Of a stretch of DNA of 64,000 nt, positions 1 through 8,648 are shown piece by piece. How positions within the stretch are numbered: the stretch's first letter is position 1; every line of letters starts with the position of its first letter. The notes under the pieces were generated by a model, which worked only from the letters and a program-made list of their open reading frames with translations, was not told where the DNA came from and searched no databases. Where the stretch lies: contig JAXLYE010000008.1 in assembly GCA_046351595.1 (NCBI GenBank), forward strand, positions 372,001 through 436,000. Reading direction: 5' to 3'. This stretch comes from JAXLYE01 sp046351595 (GTDB lineage: Bacteria > Myxococcota_A > Polyangia > Palsa-1104 > JAEUJZ01). The translations under genes and the position numbers were made by a program.

Positions 1-44
1 TTGAGCAGAAGGACCGAGAGGGGCCTTCCAGCGGGACTGTCAGC

Positions 45-3000
45 GTGCAGCCAGCACCGGTGAGTTTTCCTGTGATGGACTGGAGCCGCTATGAGTTCTT
101 GAGTCTTCTCGGTCAAGGCGGTATGGGCGCGGTCTACAAGGCGCGCGATCGCACGCTCGGGCGCATCGTCGCGCTCAAGTTCATCCGCGGTGCGGATCGG
201 CAGATGATCGCGCGTTTCATGCAAGAGGCGCGCGCCCAGTCGCGCGTCGACCATCCCGGAATCTGCAAAGTGTACGAGGTCGGCGAGGTAGCGGGCAAGT
301 CCTTCATTGCAATGCAGTTCATCGACGGCACCTCGCTGCAGCAGGCGGCCCATAGCATGACGCTTATGGAGAAGGTCCAGGTCATGCGGGACACAGCGGA
401 AGCGATCCACGCGGCGCACCGACTCGGAATCATCCACCGCGACTTGAAGCCATCGAACATCATGATCGAGCGCACCGCCGCTACGAGCAGCGGAGCGGGC
501 AGCCTCGGATTTCGTCCGGTGGTGATGGACTTTGGCCTGGCGCGGGAGGCCGGCGAAGAGAAGGGACTCACAGAGTCCGGTGCCGTGATGGGAACGCCGG
601 CGTACATGTCACCCGAGCAGGCGCGCGGTGACGTGCGGCGTCTCGATGTACGGACGGACGTCTACAGCTTGGGCGCGACGCTCTACGACATCCTGTCTGG
701 CAGCCCGCCGTTTGAGGACGAGAGCGTCGTCAACATCCTCCTCAAGGTCCTGCACGATGACGTTCGGCCCCTGCGCGAGCGGCTGCCCGAGGTTCCTCAA
801 GACCTCGAGATTATCGTCGGCAAGTGCCTGAACAAAGAGCCGGCGCAGCGTTACGCAAGCGCACAGGAGCTTACAGATGACCTCGGACGATTCCTGGATA
901 ACCGGCGCATCGTTGCACGGCGCCTGGGCCCCTATCAGCGGCTGCGCCGGCGGGTGCAGCGGAACCCCCCTCTCGCCATCGCGGGCGCGGCGCTGCTCGC
1001 GAGCCTGGTGGTACTTCTGAGCTACGGAGTCCGTACGAGCATCCAGAACCTTCGCAGGGAGCGGCAGGCGCAGCAGCAAGCGGAGCTGGCGCGGAAGCTT
1101 GGGGAAGAGATCACCAAGATGGAGTGGCTCCTGCGCAGCGCCCGGCAGCTGCCGCTGCACGATCTCAATCGCGAAAAGGCAATCGTCCGCGAGCGGATGG
1201 AGAGCCTGCAAACGGAGATTGCCAGTTATGGCGCGATCAGCCAGGGGCTTGCTCACTACGCGCTCGGCCGCGGCCACCTGGCCCTGCACGAATATCCCCA
1301 GGCCCTCAAAGAGCTTCGGCGAGCGACCGAACTCGGGCTGCAGACCGCGGAGGTCCACTACGCCCTCGGATTCGTCCTCGGTAAGCACTTCGAGCAGGCT
1401 ATGCATGAGGCTCGCCTGGCAGGGGGCGGCGACTGGGCCAAGAAGCAGCTCCAGGAGATCGAGCCCAAGTACCTTCTGCCGGCGATCGCCTCGCTGCAGA
1501 AGAGCCGCGGCACGCGCCTCGATGCGCCGCAGTATCTCCAGGCCCTCATCGCCTTCTACCAGCGCGACTACCAGGCCGCGCTCGACCACGCCCAGGCCGC
1601 CGTCCACAAGGCCCCGTGGCTCTATGAGCCGATCAAGCTGTCGGGCGATGTACACCTGGAGCGCGCGCTGCAGGCGCGTGACAGCGGCAAGAACGAGGAA
1701 GCGGAGCGCGAGTTTGCCGACGCGGTCAAGAGCTACGAGGCGGCGGCCCTGATCGGCCAGAGCGACGCCGAGGTCTACGAAGGGCTGGCGGAGACGTGGA
1801 TCCGCAGCCACGAGATGAAGAGGAACAACGGCCAGCCCGCGGACGAAGCGGCGTACAAGCAGGCGCTGGCGGCCAGCGCCAAGATAGCGGCTGCAGAGCC
1901 GCAGAGCATCGTCGGCCCGCTGAAGAAGGCCTACGCATCCCTCATGATGGTCACGGCGCTGCAGAGGAACGGACACAGCGCGGAGAAGCCGACGCAGGAG
2001 TGTCTGGAGACCGCCGAAGAGATCTTGAAGAGGCAGCCCGGGCACCCCTATGCCAGTGAGGTCGCCGCCAGCTGTTATGGCGTCTCCAGCGAGCTGGCGA
2101 TGAGCCGCGGTGAGGATGCGACGCCCTACCTGCGCAAGGCGCTCGGGCTGCTGGAGCCTACCGTCAAGCAGTACCCCAACTTCCTATGGGGCCTAAACGA
2201 TCTGGCGGTGACCAACCTGGTCCTGGCGGACAGCCTGCAGAGCAGAGGCAGTCCCGCTGCCCGGGAGACGATCCAGAAGTCGCTCGAGTACGCAACCAAA
2301 GCGGCGGCCCTGGACCCGACCTACCTGCAGGCCATCGTCACTGCGTTGAATGCGCTGCGGATCATGATCTCCCAGACCCGCACCCCACAGGAGCTCGCCG
2401 AGCTGCTGTCGCAGGCCGACCGATGGTTTGGCAAGTGCCAGACCGTAAACTCCAAGTTTATTTTTTGCTATGAGACCTATTCTGAAATCTATATGCGGGC
2501 CGCGTATCTCGCTTTTGTGGAGAGGCAGAATTCGCAGCCGCTCCTTCACCGAGCCTTCGAGGTGCTGGCCCAGGCGCGGCCCCTCGGCAGCAACGAAATT
2601 TTGGAGATGACGGCGGTGCTGGCGCACCTCGTCCATGCCCGGGAGAGGCTAAGGCATAAGCAGGATCCGACCGCGGCGCTCGCTGATGCGCAAGACGCCC
2701 TGGCCCGCTGCTATGCAGTTGCGCCGCAGAGCGTCACGTGTAAGATGCTCGACGCGCGGATCGGATGGCTACGGGCGGAGTGGCTGAGCCTGCAGGGCCC
2801 GGAAAAGGCGCAGGCCGCCCTGGCGAGCCTGAGGGCTGCGCAGGCCAAAGCGCTCGCGGCGTCACAGAGCCCAGAAAAGGACCCGGAACTGTGGCAGACC
2901 CTGGCCGAGGCGGACCTGCGCCTGGCCGGCGCCAAGGGCCTGCCGCCGGGCGAGCGGAAGCTGCTGCTGATCCGGAGCCTCGAGGCAGCGGAAAAGGCGC

Positions 3001-3245
3001 TCGCGCTCAATCCGAGCTACAGCCCGGCGTTGGCCACCAAGGGGGCGCTGCACCTTTCGCGCGCGCAGAGTGCCGGTACCGTGCCGGATCGGCAGCGTGA
3101 GGCGCAGGCTGCGGTCCTGGCGCTGGAACTGGCCCTCAAAGATCGCGTGACGACGCATGAATCGGCGCCCCTGCTGCAGGCAGCGCGCGCGCTGGTTGTT
3201 CCGGCCCAGAGGGAGGAACAGAACATAGCCAGCCTCGGCAAGTAG
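45..3245 (+). CDS. Hanks-type Ser/Thr protein kinase with TPR-rich C-terminal region
   Basis: Membrane-anchored signalling kinase. The N-terminal kinase domain (about residues 15-290) shows the glycine loop GQGGMG, the ATP-binding Lys45 in ALKF, the catalytic HRDLKPSN (131-138), DFG (162-164) and a SPEQ version of the APE motif. One membrane segment follows (about 309-329), then a basic/coiled linker and a long helical region with TPR-like repeats that probably binds partners. At 1066 aa it has the usual size of myxobacterial PknB-TPR proteins. The start used is a GTG at 45; an ATG at 75 is possible. It is probably a host gene next to the accessory DNA. Kinase call certain; substrate unknown. 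Confidence 0.95.
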   Translation: MQPAPVSFPVMDWSRYEFLSLLGQGGMGAVYKARDRTLGRIVALKFIRGADRQMIARFMQEARAQSRVDHPGICKVYEVGEVAGKSFIAMQFIDGTSLQQAAHSMTLMEKVQVMRDTAEAIHAAHRLGIIHRDLKPSNIMIERTAATSSGAGSLGFRPVVMDFGLAREAGEEKGLTESGAVMGTPAYMSPEQARGDVRRLDVRTDVYSLGATLYDILSGSPPFEDESVVNILLKVLHDDVRPLRERLPEVPQDLEIIVGKCLNKEPAQRYASAQELTDDLGRFLDNRRIVARRLGPYQRLRRRVQRNPPLAIAGAALLASLVVLLSYGVRTSIQNLRRERQAQQQAELARKLGEEITKMEWLLRSARQLPLHDLNREKAIVRERMESLQTEIASYGAISQGLAHYALGRGHLALHEYPQALKELRRATELGLQTAEVHYALGFVLGKHFEQAMHEARLAGGGDWAKKQLQEIEPKYLLPAIASLQKSRGTRLDAPQYLQALIAFYQRDYQAALDHAQAAVHKAPWLYEPIKLSGDVHLERALQARDSGKNEEAEREFADAVKSYEAAALIGQSDAEVYEGLAETWIRSHEMKRNNGQPADEAAYKQALAASAKIAAAEPQSIVGPLKKAYASLMMVTALQRNGHSAEKPTQECLETAEEILKRQPGHPYASEVAASCYGVSSELAMSRGEDATPYLRKALGLLEPTVKQYPNFLWGLNDLAVTNLVLADSLQSRGSPAARETIQKSLEYATKAAALDPTYLQAIVTALNALRIMISQTRTPQELAELLSQADRWFGKCQTVNSKFIFCYETYSEIYMRAAYLAFVERQNSQPLLHRAFEVLAQARPLGSNEILEMTAVLAHLVHARERLRHKQDPTAALADAQDALARCYAVAPQSVTCKMLDARIGWLRAEWLSLQGPEKAQAALASLRAAQAKALAASQSPEKDPELWQTLAEADLRLAGAKGLPPGERKLLLIRSLEAAEKALALNPSYSPALATKGALHLSRAQSAGTVPDRQREAQAAVLALELALKDRVTTHESAPLLQAARALVVPAQREEQNIASLGK

Positions 3246-3663
3246 AGTGGAAAAGCGCTGTGGTGAGGTACATGCCCCTGGCAAAGCCAATTCTCACCGA
3301 TGAGAGGTGGATCGAGATTCAGCACTTGTGCCCGCCGCCTCCGCCCCGTATCGGTTCGACGCCAAGCTGACGGGGCGAGTTGAGGGGAATGAAAGAACAG
3401 GCTCAAGCACAGGCGGCCTCTAGCGGGCCGGAATGTGGGGGAGGTTGCAGCCTATTCAGAGCTTTGGAAACCGGCGGATTCAGCGAGTTCGGCGATTTCT
3501 ATATGTATGCTGTAGAAGATCCTGTCTAATGTAGGCATACGCAAGAGCCAAGTCGACTCCTCCATCTCGCACTAGACAGGAGACCGAATGTTCTATGCAA
3601 GAACATCTCATCCAGCGAGCGGACCTAAATTGAAAGCCATCCGAGCAGCCGCGTGGTAATGAA
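3246..3663. other. Region without an intact gene downstream of the kinase
   Basis: Apart from the transposase scrap at 3272-3370 I see no gene here. An inverted repeat (ATGTTC, 7-nt spacer, GAACAT) lies at 3588-3606. Local GC is lower than in the surrounding genes. No convincing terminator or promoter was found. Confidence 0.5.
3272..3370 (+). pseudogene. IS5-family transposase N-terminal remnant
   Basis: A 32-codon reading frame starting at ATG 3272 encodes AKPILTDERWIEIQHLCPPP, closely matching the conserved N-terminus of IS5-type transposases (LTDExWxxIxPLLPPPxP). It stops after 32 codons and nothing resembling the DDE catalytic domain follows. This is a decayed insertion-sequence end. 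Identification rests on this short motif only. Confidence 0.55.
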
Positions 3664-3981
3664 TTACTTTCCCTCCGAACCAGCAGGTAACTTGCCTAGA
3701 CGGTCTGCGATCGCCGCCTCTTTCTGGACGTCTTGCATTTGCCCGTAGATCAAGCAAGCCTGCTCGTAATGTTCCCTCGCCCGACAGGTGCTCGCAGACT
3801 CTGCCAGCCTGCCCAGGTTGGCGTGCATTGCGGCCTCCTCAGGCAGGCTGTCCGCCCGCTTCGCGATAGACATGACCTCCTCAATTAGCGTTAGCTGGAC
3901 AGCTTTTTCCGAGAAGGGCCTTAAGCAGCCATCGCGCCGCCTGCCTATGTGCGTGTAGGCTCTCGCCGAGGACTGCGGCAT
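3664..3981 (-). CDS. Small helical TPR-like protein or remnant
   Basis: A 105-aa reading frame whose second half has the spacing of tetratricopeptide helices (ANLGRLAESASTCRAREHYE, then an ACLIYGQMQDVQKEAAIADR helix). This pattern is common at the C-terminus of effector-associated TPR proteins in myxobacteria. It lacks a clear ribosome-binding site and lies among broken genes, so it may be the C-terminal scrap of a larger TPR protein rather than an expressed gene. Confidence 0.4.
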   Translation of the reverse strand: MPQSSARAYTHIGRRRDGCLRPFSEKAVQLTLIEEVMSIAKRADSLPEEAAMHANLGRLAESASTCRAREHYEQACLIYGQMQDVQKEAAIADRLGKLPAGSEGK

Positions 3982-4191
3982 GAAAATTTCCCTCCAAGCG
4001 ATTCCGTTTCCACATTTGGCCTCCGCCCTCCGCGTTAACCTAAGCCGACCTGTCGCCGAGCCGGCTTGGCTTCAGGTAGGGTCGAAGGCTGGCGCGGTGC
4101 CCCATAGGTGCGGCCTATCGGTTGCTCCCTGTTTCCTCTGGGAGTGCCTCACTAGCCTCACCGTGGGTCCGTCTCCAGCCTCCGCCTCGTC

Positions 4192-4225
4192 AAACGGAGC
4201 AGGCGGTTTTCCCGCACTCCGCTTT
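4192..4225 (-). ncRNA. Group II intron domain V
   Basis: On the minus strand this 34-nt segment contains an AGC triad, an outer CGGAG/CTCCG stem, a short bulge, and an inner GCGG/CCGC stem closed by a GAAAA loop. This is the architecture of the catalytic domain V helix. It lies a short distance downstream of the maturase stop codon, as expected. Confidence 0.75.
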
Positions 4226-4259
4226 CCTGCCGACTTCACGTCAAGGGTTATGCGGCCTC

Positions 4260-4553
4260 TCATGCTGGGCGCGCTTTCGGCTCAGCCTTCCATCGGACCC
4301 GGTACTCGTTGAAGAGCCCCAGTCCCTCGTACAGCCATCGCCTACTCCACCGCTTCCAGCCGAATCCCTTCTCTTTCCTCGCCCGCATCAGGTGCCTCCT
4401 CACCTTCTTCTCTACCCAGTCCTTCACATACGAGAAGCACCGGCTTGAGTGTCCTACCGCAAAGTAGTTCACCCACCCCCTCAGGATTGGGTTGATCACC
4501 TGGACCACCCTCTGCACGGGTTGCGATCGGTAGCGCCGAAAGACTTCCTTCAC
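4260..4553 (-). pseudogene. Group II intron reverse transcriptase/maturase, C-terminal fragment
   Basis: 97 codons encode the GIIM (maturase-specific) domain: VINPILRGWVNYFAVGHSSR, then CFSYVKDWVEKKVRRHLMRA and a basic Trp-rich tail ending GLFNEYRVRW. Full proteins are about 400-550 aa with an N-terminal reverse transcriptase bearing a YADD box; none of that remains. The fragment cannot be mobile by itself. Confidence 0.85.
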
Positions 4554-4558
4554 CGCAA

Positions 4559-4760
4559 GCGTTCACGCTGGTCGGTGGTTACGGCGACGGCACCACGCAG
4601 GACCTGACGGCGGGCGCGGTGTTAAGGATCTCCGACGTGGTCAACAGCAACGTCGCCTCGCTAGCCGCGGGCGGTGTGGCCTTCGGCAAGAACGCGGGTC
4701 AGGCGCAGGTCAAGGCCGAGCACGCGGGCGCGCTGGCCGTCAATGAACTCGAGCGTGGTA
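4559..4760 (+). pseudogene. Bacterial Ig-like (Big_2) domain fragment
   Basis: In the frame beginning at 4559 the plus strand reads FTLVGGYGDGTTQDLTAGAV followed by a segment with S/N-x-V-A-S-L and a Gly-rich turn, the signature of the Big_2 fold found in secreted adhesins and surface proteins. It has no start codon and is cut off on both sides, at the intron junction on the left and by the LytTR fragment on the right. Confidence 0.6.
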
Positions 4761-5040
4761 TGCAGCGTGGACACAGCGCAGCGAACGCACGCACGCGAGG
4801 TTTACGAGCTCGCCGCGGTGCACGCGCAGGAAGCCGCGCGGGTGCAGCCGATCTTCCAGCGAGAGCAGCAGCTCTTGTGTGGGGTGCTCGACCCCGCCTT
4901 CGCGGAACGCGGTGTACTTGTCGAGCACGTACAGCCGCGACAGCTCACGCGCATCGAAGGAGCGCAGAGCGCCGCGCTCGAGCGTGGCGATCCGGTACGG
5001 GCCGGCGCCGCGCTCTTGCGCGCTGCCTGCTGCAGCACAG
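4740..5040 (-). pseudogene. LytTR-type response regulator, DNA-binding domain fragment
   Basis: The minus strand encodes most of a LytTR DNA-binding domain: a linker reading YRIATLERGALRSFDARELS, then LDKYTAFREGGVEHPTQELL and HPRGFLRVHRGELVNLACVR, after which the conserved C-terminal strands are lost. The receiver domain is absent upstream, where the frame degenerates. This is a remnant of a LytR/AlgR-type regulator abutting the Big_2 scrap. Confidence 0.7.
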
Positions 5041-5318
5041 GCTCCTCGAAGATCGCGCTCGTGCCCGGGTCCGTGCTGGCGCGCTCCGGCCCTGCATTCC
5101 GTCGCCGCATCTGCGCGCGCCCGATCGCCTACGCCAGGTGTAATCGGCTGCCGCCCTCAGCTCCGATGAGGGATCACCGTCGCTCAAGTGTCGATTTGTG
5201 ATAGGGAATCCTCGCACCATGAGCACCGCGCGGAACACTCTTCCGTCCCGCAGCCCACACGCTCGCTCAGCCGGTGGCCCTCTTCCTCCAAGGAGCGCAG
5301 GACCACCCACCTGTACCC

Positions 5319-6221
5319 TCAGCTGCGCGCCAGCTTGAGGTAGAGCGTGCGGCGGGTGATGCCCAGCGTCTCGGCGGTCCGCTTCTTGTTTCCGCCGAAG
5401 CCGGCCAGCGTCGCCCGAATCAAGGTCTGTTCGGCGACCGCGAGGGGTGTGCCCAGCGGGATCTGGACGGACGCATTGAGCGCCGCCGGGGCGAGCAGGT
5501 CGCTCAGGTCTGCGGCGCGCAGCACACCCCTGCGCGTGCGCCAAGCGCCCTGCGTCAGGACCGCTTCCAGCTCGCGCACGTTGCCTGGCCAGGGGTAGTC
5601 GCGCAAGCGAGTGAGCGCTTCCTCCTCGACGGTGAAGGCGGCAGCGCCTGGGTGGACTCGCTCCGTGATCACGTCCGCGACCAGCGCGGGCAGGTCGGCG
5701 CTGCGAGTCCGCAGCGGAGGCATGTGCAGCCGCACGACCGCCAGGCGATGGTACAGATCGCGGCGCAGGTGCCCGCGCCGCACCAGCGGCTCCAGATCCT
5801 CGGCCGCGTTGCAGATCCAGCGCGGTAAAGACGGCCGGCGGCACGGCGAGCGCTCGGACGACAGCGCCGGCAGAGGAGCGTGCAGCACGCGCAGCAGCTC
5901 CGTCTGCGCCTGTTCGTCGAGCGCTTCGACGCCGTCCAGGAGCAGCGAGCCTTCCCGGGCGCGCGGGATGGCATTTACGAGCGCGGCATGCAGCGCAGCG
6001 GCATCCAGGCCGACGCAGCGAATCACCTCGAAGGAGTGGTTCGCGCGCGCGGAGCGCTGATGCAGGATCCGGGCAGCGCGCTCCTTGCCGACGCCGGGCT
6101 CACCCCAGATGAGCACGGGGGCGTCGCTCCGCGCGACGTGTTCCAGCTCGGTGACGAACCGGCGCATCGCTCGCGACTCGCCGATCAGCGAGAGCTCCGG
6201 CGCGTTGGGCTGCGGCTTCAT
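5319..6221 (-). CDS. AAA+/Fis-type transcriptional regulator lacking the sigma-54 GAFTGA loop
   Basis: A 300-aa protein built like the C-terminal two thirds of an NtrC-family activator: Walker A GEPGVGKE (40-47), a degenerate Walker B SLLLDGVEAL (about 92-100), the arginine-rich RRGHLRRDLYHRL segment, PWPGNVREL, and a C-terminal Fis-like HTH (GGNKKRTAETLGITRRTLYL). The GAFTGA loop that contacts sigma-54 is absent and Asp-Glu of Walker B is Asp-Gly, so it is unlikely to be a classical sigma-54 activator. It overlaps the upstream methyltransferase by ATGA and is paralogous to the gene at 35343-36806. Confidence 0.85.
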   Translation of the reverse strand: MKPQPNAPELSLIGESRAMRRFVTELEHVARSDAPVLIWGEPGVGKERAARILHQRSARANHSFEVIRCVGLDAAALHAALVNAIPRAREGSLLLDGVEALDEQAQTELLRVLHAPLPALSSERSPCRRPSLPRWICNAAEDLEPLVRRGHLRRDLYHRLAVVRLHMPPLRTRSADLPALVADVITERVHPGAAAFTVEEEALTRLRDYPWPGNVRELEAVLTQGAWRTRRGVLRAADLSDLLAPAALNASVQIPLGTPLAVAEQTLIRATLAGFGGNKKRTAETLGITRRTLYLKLARS

Positions 6222-7234
6222 GGGGTCTCCCGGCGACGATAGGCCTGCAGCTCACCGGGCAGCGGGCCCCCGTAGGCGCAGGCCGCGACGTGCTCCCAGC
6301 CGAGCGCGTACAGCTGCTCGATGAGCGGAGCGGATTCGTAGTGCTTGCAGCGCCATAGCTCGATCGCGCAGGGCTGTGACGAAGCATGACCGCTCGCGAC
6401 TGCGGTCCAGGAGTAACTGCCGCGGATTCCTTCTCCTGAATCTAACCGGAGCGACCAGGCGAGGGGTTCACTATCGCTGTACGGAGACAGCGCCGTGGTG
6501 AGCCACGCCGCCGCCGCATCCAGCCGTTGCTGCGCGGCTGCGCCCTGGCGCTTCCTCCGGACCGCATCCTCTCCGCCGGCCGATAGCGGCACGTCGAGCA
6601 CGAGCAGATCGCCCGCCGTGCAGAAGGCCAAGCCGTAGCGCACAAAGCGCAGCTCGTCCTCCAGCTCCCCGAGTGTCCCGCCGAGCAGCACGACCATCCG
6701 CTGCCGCCCCGGGACATGTAGCAGATCCGAGTAAGTCGACAGCTCCTCCAAGTCGGCGAGCAGCGCCCAGACCTCGACGTGCGGCAGGGCCGCGGCCGCG
6801 CGCGCGTAAGCGGAGGCCAGCAGCGGCTCGCTCAGGTCCACGAGCGCCAGCGTGGCGGGTCTTGCCAGATCGTCCAGCAGGTGCGCAGCCAGGCGCACTT
6901 CCTGCGCTCCCTCGCCGACCCCTAGCGCCATCATCTCGAGCGGCTCGGTCCGAAGAAAGGGGCGCAGGGCCGCAGCCAGCGCCCCCAGACTGTCGGCGCG
7001 CTCGGGCGCATCCGGGCATCGGCGCGTATAGAGCCGGTACGCCTCCGCGCTGGCCGGGCCGAGGTAAGCCCAGACCGGACGCAGCACGGCGCGCGCGGCG
7101 CGGAGTGTGTGCGGCAGCTCGGCGGCCTCACGCGCCAGCCGTCGGTGCGGCGTCAGCAGGCAGTTGAGCGGGCGGGGGCGCTCGGGGGCAGCCGACCGCT
7201 TGGGCGGGTCGTTTCTCGACATGGCGTCCTCCAT
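6218..7234 (-). CDS. EgtD-like SAM-dependent (histidine-type) methyltransferase
   Basis: A 338-aa protein with the EgtD/Methyltransf_33 layout: SAM motif LGVGEG (104-109), acidic motif VDLSEPLL (132-139) and the family-typical LLGGTLGEL (183-191), where EgtD has a GSTIGNF-like sequence. EgtD trimethylates histidine on the ergothioneine pathway, but no EgtB neighbour is present, so the substrate is open. It lies in a three-gene minus-strand operon between a membrane protein and an AAA+/Fis regulator. A start at the internal Met5 (7222) is also possible. Confidence 0.75.
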   Translation of the reverse strand: MEDAMSRNDPPKRSAAPERPRPLNCLLTPHRRLAREAAELPHTLRAARAVLRPVWAYLGPASAEAYRLYTRRCPDAPERADSLGALAAALRPFLRTEPLEMMALGVGEGAQEVRLAAHLLDDLARPATLALVDLSEPLLASAYARAAAALPHVEVWALLADLEELSTYSDLLHVPGRQRMVVLLGGTLGELEDELRFVRYGLAFCTAGDLLVLDVPLSAGGEDAVRRKRQGAAAQQRLDAAAAWLTTALSPYSDSEPLAWSLRLDSGEGIRGSYSWTAVASGHASSQPCAIELWRCKHYESAPLIEQLYALGWEHVAACAYGGPLPGELQAYRRRETP

Positions 7235-7301
7235 CGGAGGCCACGCAGCGGGCGCAGTCCGGCCCAGAGCAGCGCTCGAGGCCGTGGCGCCCGCCGCGCA
7301 G

Positions 7302-8117
7302 CTACGCGCAGACCGCCGGGGCCTGCGAGGTGGACGGCACGGCGGGCGCTTGCCGCTCCGCGCACGCCGGCTGCCGAGCCGTCGGCCAGATCAGCCACAG
7401 GTCGCTGTCGACTTCGAGCGAGCCCGCGCCGCCTGCCAGCCGGCAGACGTCGAGCGCGCGGTCGGCCAGGTACGACGGAGGGCCCGCCTGCTCGGACTCG
7501 GTGGTGATATGCAGGATGAGCTGTGGGCTCGTGCTGCGGCGGTACAGCGGGTGCTCCGGCGCCAGCGGCGCCAGCTCGACGAGGTGCGACCGCCCCAGCT
7601 GCGCAGCGTGGAGCAGGAGCGCAGCCAGCGCCAGCGAGAAGGCCGGCTCCTCGACACAGAGGCCGCGGCAGTCCAGAAGTACCTCGACGCGGAACGAGTG
7701 CGGAGGCAGCACCCGCGCGACCTCGGCTACGGCCCGCCATAGGCGTCGGGCGATGGCTCCGTTGTCCTCGTGGCCCTGGCCGTGCAGGTTGGTCCGGGCA
7801 GCCCGAGGTGCCTGCGACGGCGCTGTCGGCTCGGGCGAAGACGACGCGCTCTCGGGAAGACGATGAAACGGGGCCGTGTCCGCCTCAGGAACCGGCCGCG
7901 GCACCGCGTCCCCATCGCTGACACAACGGCGCAGCACCCAGCGGTCCCGCCGCCAGACGCCGAGGGCCAGAAAGCCGAACGCTCCGGCAAACAAGACGAC
8001 CCCCAAAAAGACCCCGCCGTCCGGGACGGGCAGCCAAAAGTCAGCCAGCATGGCGCCCCTCCCGACGGCAAGAGGGGACCACAGCCGCCGGCACGCACCG
8101 ACGGCAAAGCAACCCAA
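7302..8117 (-). CDS. Membrane protein with a cytoplasmic domain resembling a degenerate GHKL ATPase
   Basis: One hydrophobic segment (VFLGVVLFAGAFGFLALGVW) near residues 35-55 is followed by a Pro/Ser-rich linker and a roughly 150-residue domain. The domain has the strand/helix order of a histidine-kinase ATPase domain and ends SLEVDSDLWLIWPTA, similar to kinase C-termini, but has no recognisable N, G1 or G2 boxes. It may be a dead sensor partner of the downstream regulator; this is inference. The start may instead be the ATG near 8052. Confidence 0.5.
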   Translation of the reverse strand: MGCFAVGACRRLWSPLAVGRGAMLADFWLPVPDGGVFLGVVLFAGAFGFLALGVWRRDRWVLRRCVSDGDAVPRPVPEADTAPFHRLPESASSSPEPTAPSQAPRAARTNLHGQGHEDNGAIARRLWRAVAEVARVLPPHSFRVEVLLDCRGLCVEEPAFSLALAALLLHAAQLGRSHLVELAPLAPEHPLYRRSTSPQLILHITTESEQAGPPSYLADRALDVCRLAGGAGSLEVDSDLWLIWPTARQPACAERQAPAVPSTSQAPAVCA

Positions 8118-8167
8118 CCAGGCTTCGCAGCCTCATCACGGACCTCCACGTGCGCAGACAGGGCAGA

Positions 8168-8260
8168 CCCGTGGTACGCTGCGCTCGTTCCACGGGGGAT
8201 GGCTCCTCGGGGAACACCGGCCCTCGTCGTGTTCCCGCACGGCGAGGGCTCTTTCGTTTC
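8168..8260 (+). ncRNA. Structured RNA leader with mutually exclusive hairpins
   Basis: Stem 1 pairs CCCGTGG (8168-8174) with CCACGGG (8190-8196). Stem 2 pairs GGGAACAC (8210-8217) with GTGTTCCC (8229-8236). Stem 3 pairs 12 nt at 8220-8231 with 8238-8249 (one G-U pair) and is followed by TCTTTCGTTT. Stems 2 and 3 share 8229-8231 and cannot form together, as in an attenuator or riboswitch. The next plus-strand gene is the ribbon-helix-helix gene at 8406. I do not recognise a known RNA family. Confidence 0.5.
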
Positions 8261-8405
8261 AGGGGCAGCTTGGTCCTTTTCGCTCGGATCCTCCTCGGCA
8301 ATGACGTCGCGAAGTTAGCGACCCATGGGTAATCCAAATTGCATGCCAACATGTGAAACGCAAGGGCGCAGTTGACAGCGACGCCGCGCTGTGCGGAAAC
8401 AAGGC

Positions 8406-8612
8406 ATGAAGCTGCAGCGTGTGGTGGTAGACCTCGACCCGTCGCTCGTCGAGGAAGCGAAGAACCTGGTCAGCGAAGGGCGGCGCGCCGCCCGCAGAGA
8501 CTGGCCCGAGAGCCTGTCGGAACTGGCGAACGCGGCGCTCAACCGCGAGATCGAGTCGCTGCGCAGCCAGGTGCGGCGCGTCGTGAACAGGGGCAGAGCG
8601 CGCCGGGACTGA
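8406..8612 (+). CDS. Small ribbon-helix-helix-like DNA-binding protein
   Basis: 68 aa beginning MKLQRVVVDLDPSLVEEAKN: a short N-terminal beta strand then two helices, the plan of ribbon-helix-helix repressors and antitoxins. The tail is Arg-rich. It is convergent with the last gene of cassette A and follows the structured leader. No toxin gene adjoins it. A GTG at 8391 would add five residues. Probable repressor; target unknown. Confidence 0.5.
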   Translation: MKLQRVVVDLDPSLVEEAKNLVSEGRRAARRDWPESLSELANAALNREIESLRSQVRRVVNRGRARRD

Positions 8613-8648
8613 ACAACCCGGCGAGGAGGTCCGCCCTCGGATCGCGGG

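Larger units (their letters stand above)
4090..4560 (-). mobile_element. 5'-truncated group II intron (3' end only)
   Basis: The minus strand carries the C-terminal maturase domain of an intron-encoded protein (4260-4553) followed by a domain V-like hairpin (4192-4225), in the order expected for a bacterial group II intron 3' end. The ribozyme 5' domains and the reverse-transcriptase domains are absent; the break is at about 4555-4560, where unrelated Big_2 coding sequence begins. The exact 3' boundary (about 4090-4190) is uncertain. Such 5' truncation is typical of incomplete retrohoming or later deletion. Confidence 0.75.

Noticed and set aside
609..2045. Long minus-strand open frame (478 codons) opposite the kinase gene
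   Set aside because: Typical antisense shadow of high-GC coding DNA; the plus strand has unmistakable kinase motifs and the antisense product has none.
3588..3606. ATGTTC-N7-GAACAT as a LexA/SOS box
   Set aside because: Does not match LexA boxes known to me for myxobacteria and lies in scrap DNA with no gene in a suitable position.
5319..6221. Calling the two AAA+/Fis proteins sigma-54 activators
   Set aside because: Both lack the GAFTGA loop required for sigma-54 contact, so only the AAA+/Fis architecture is claimed.
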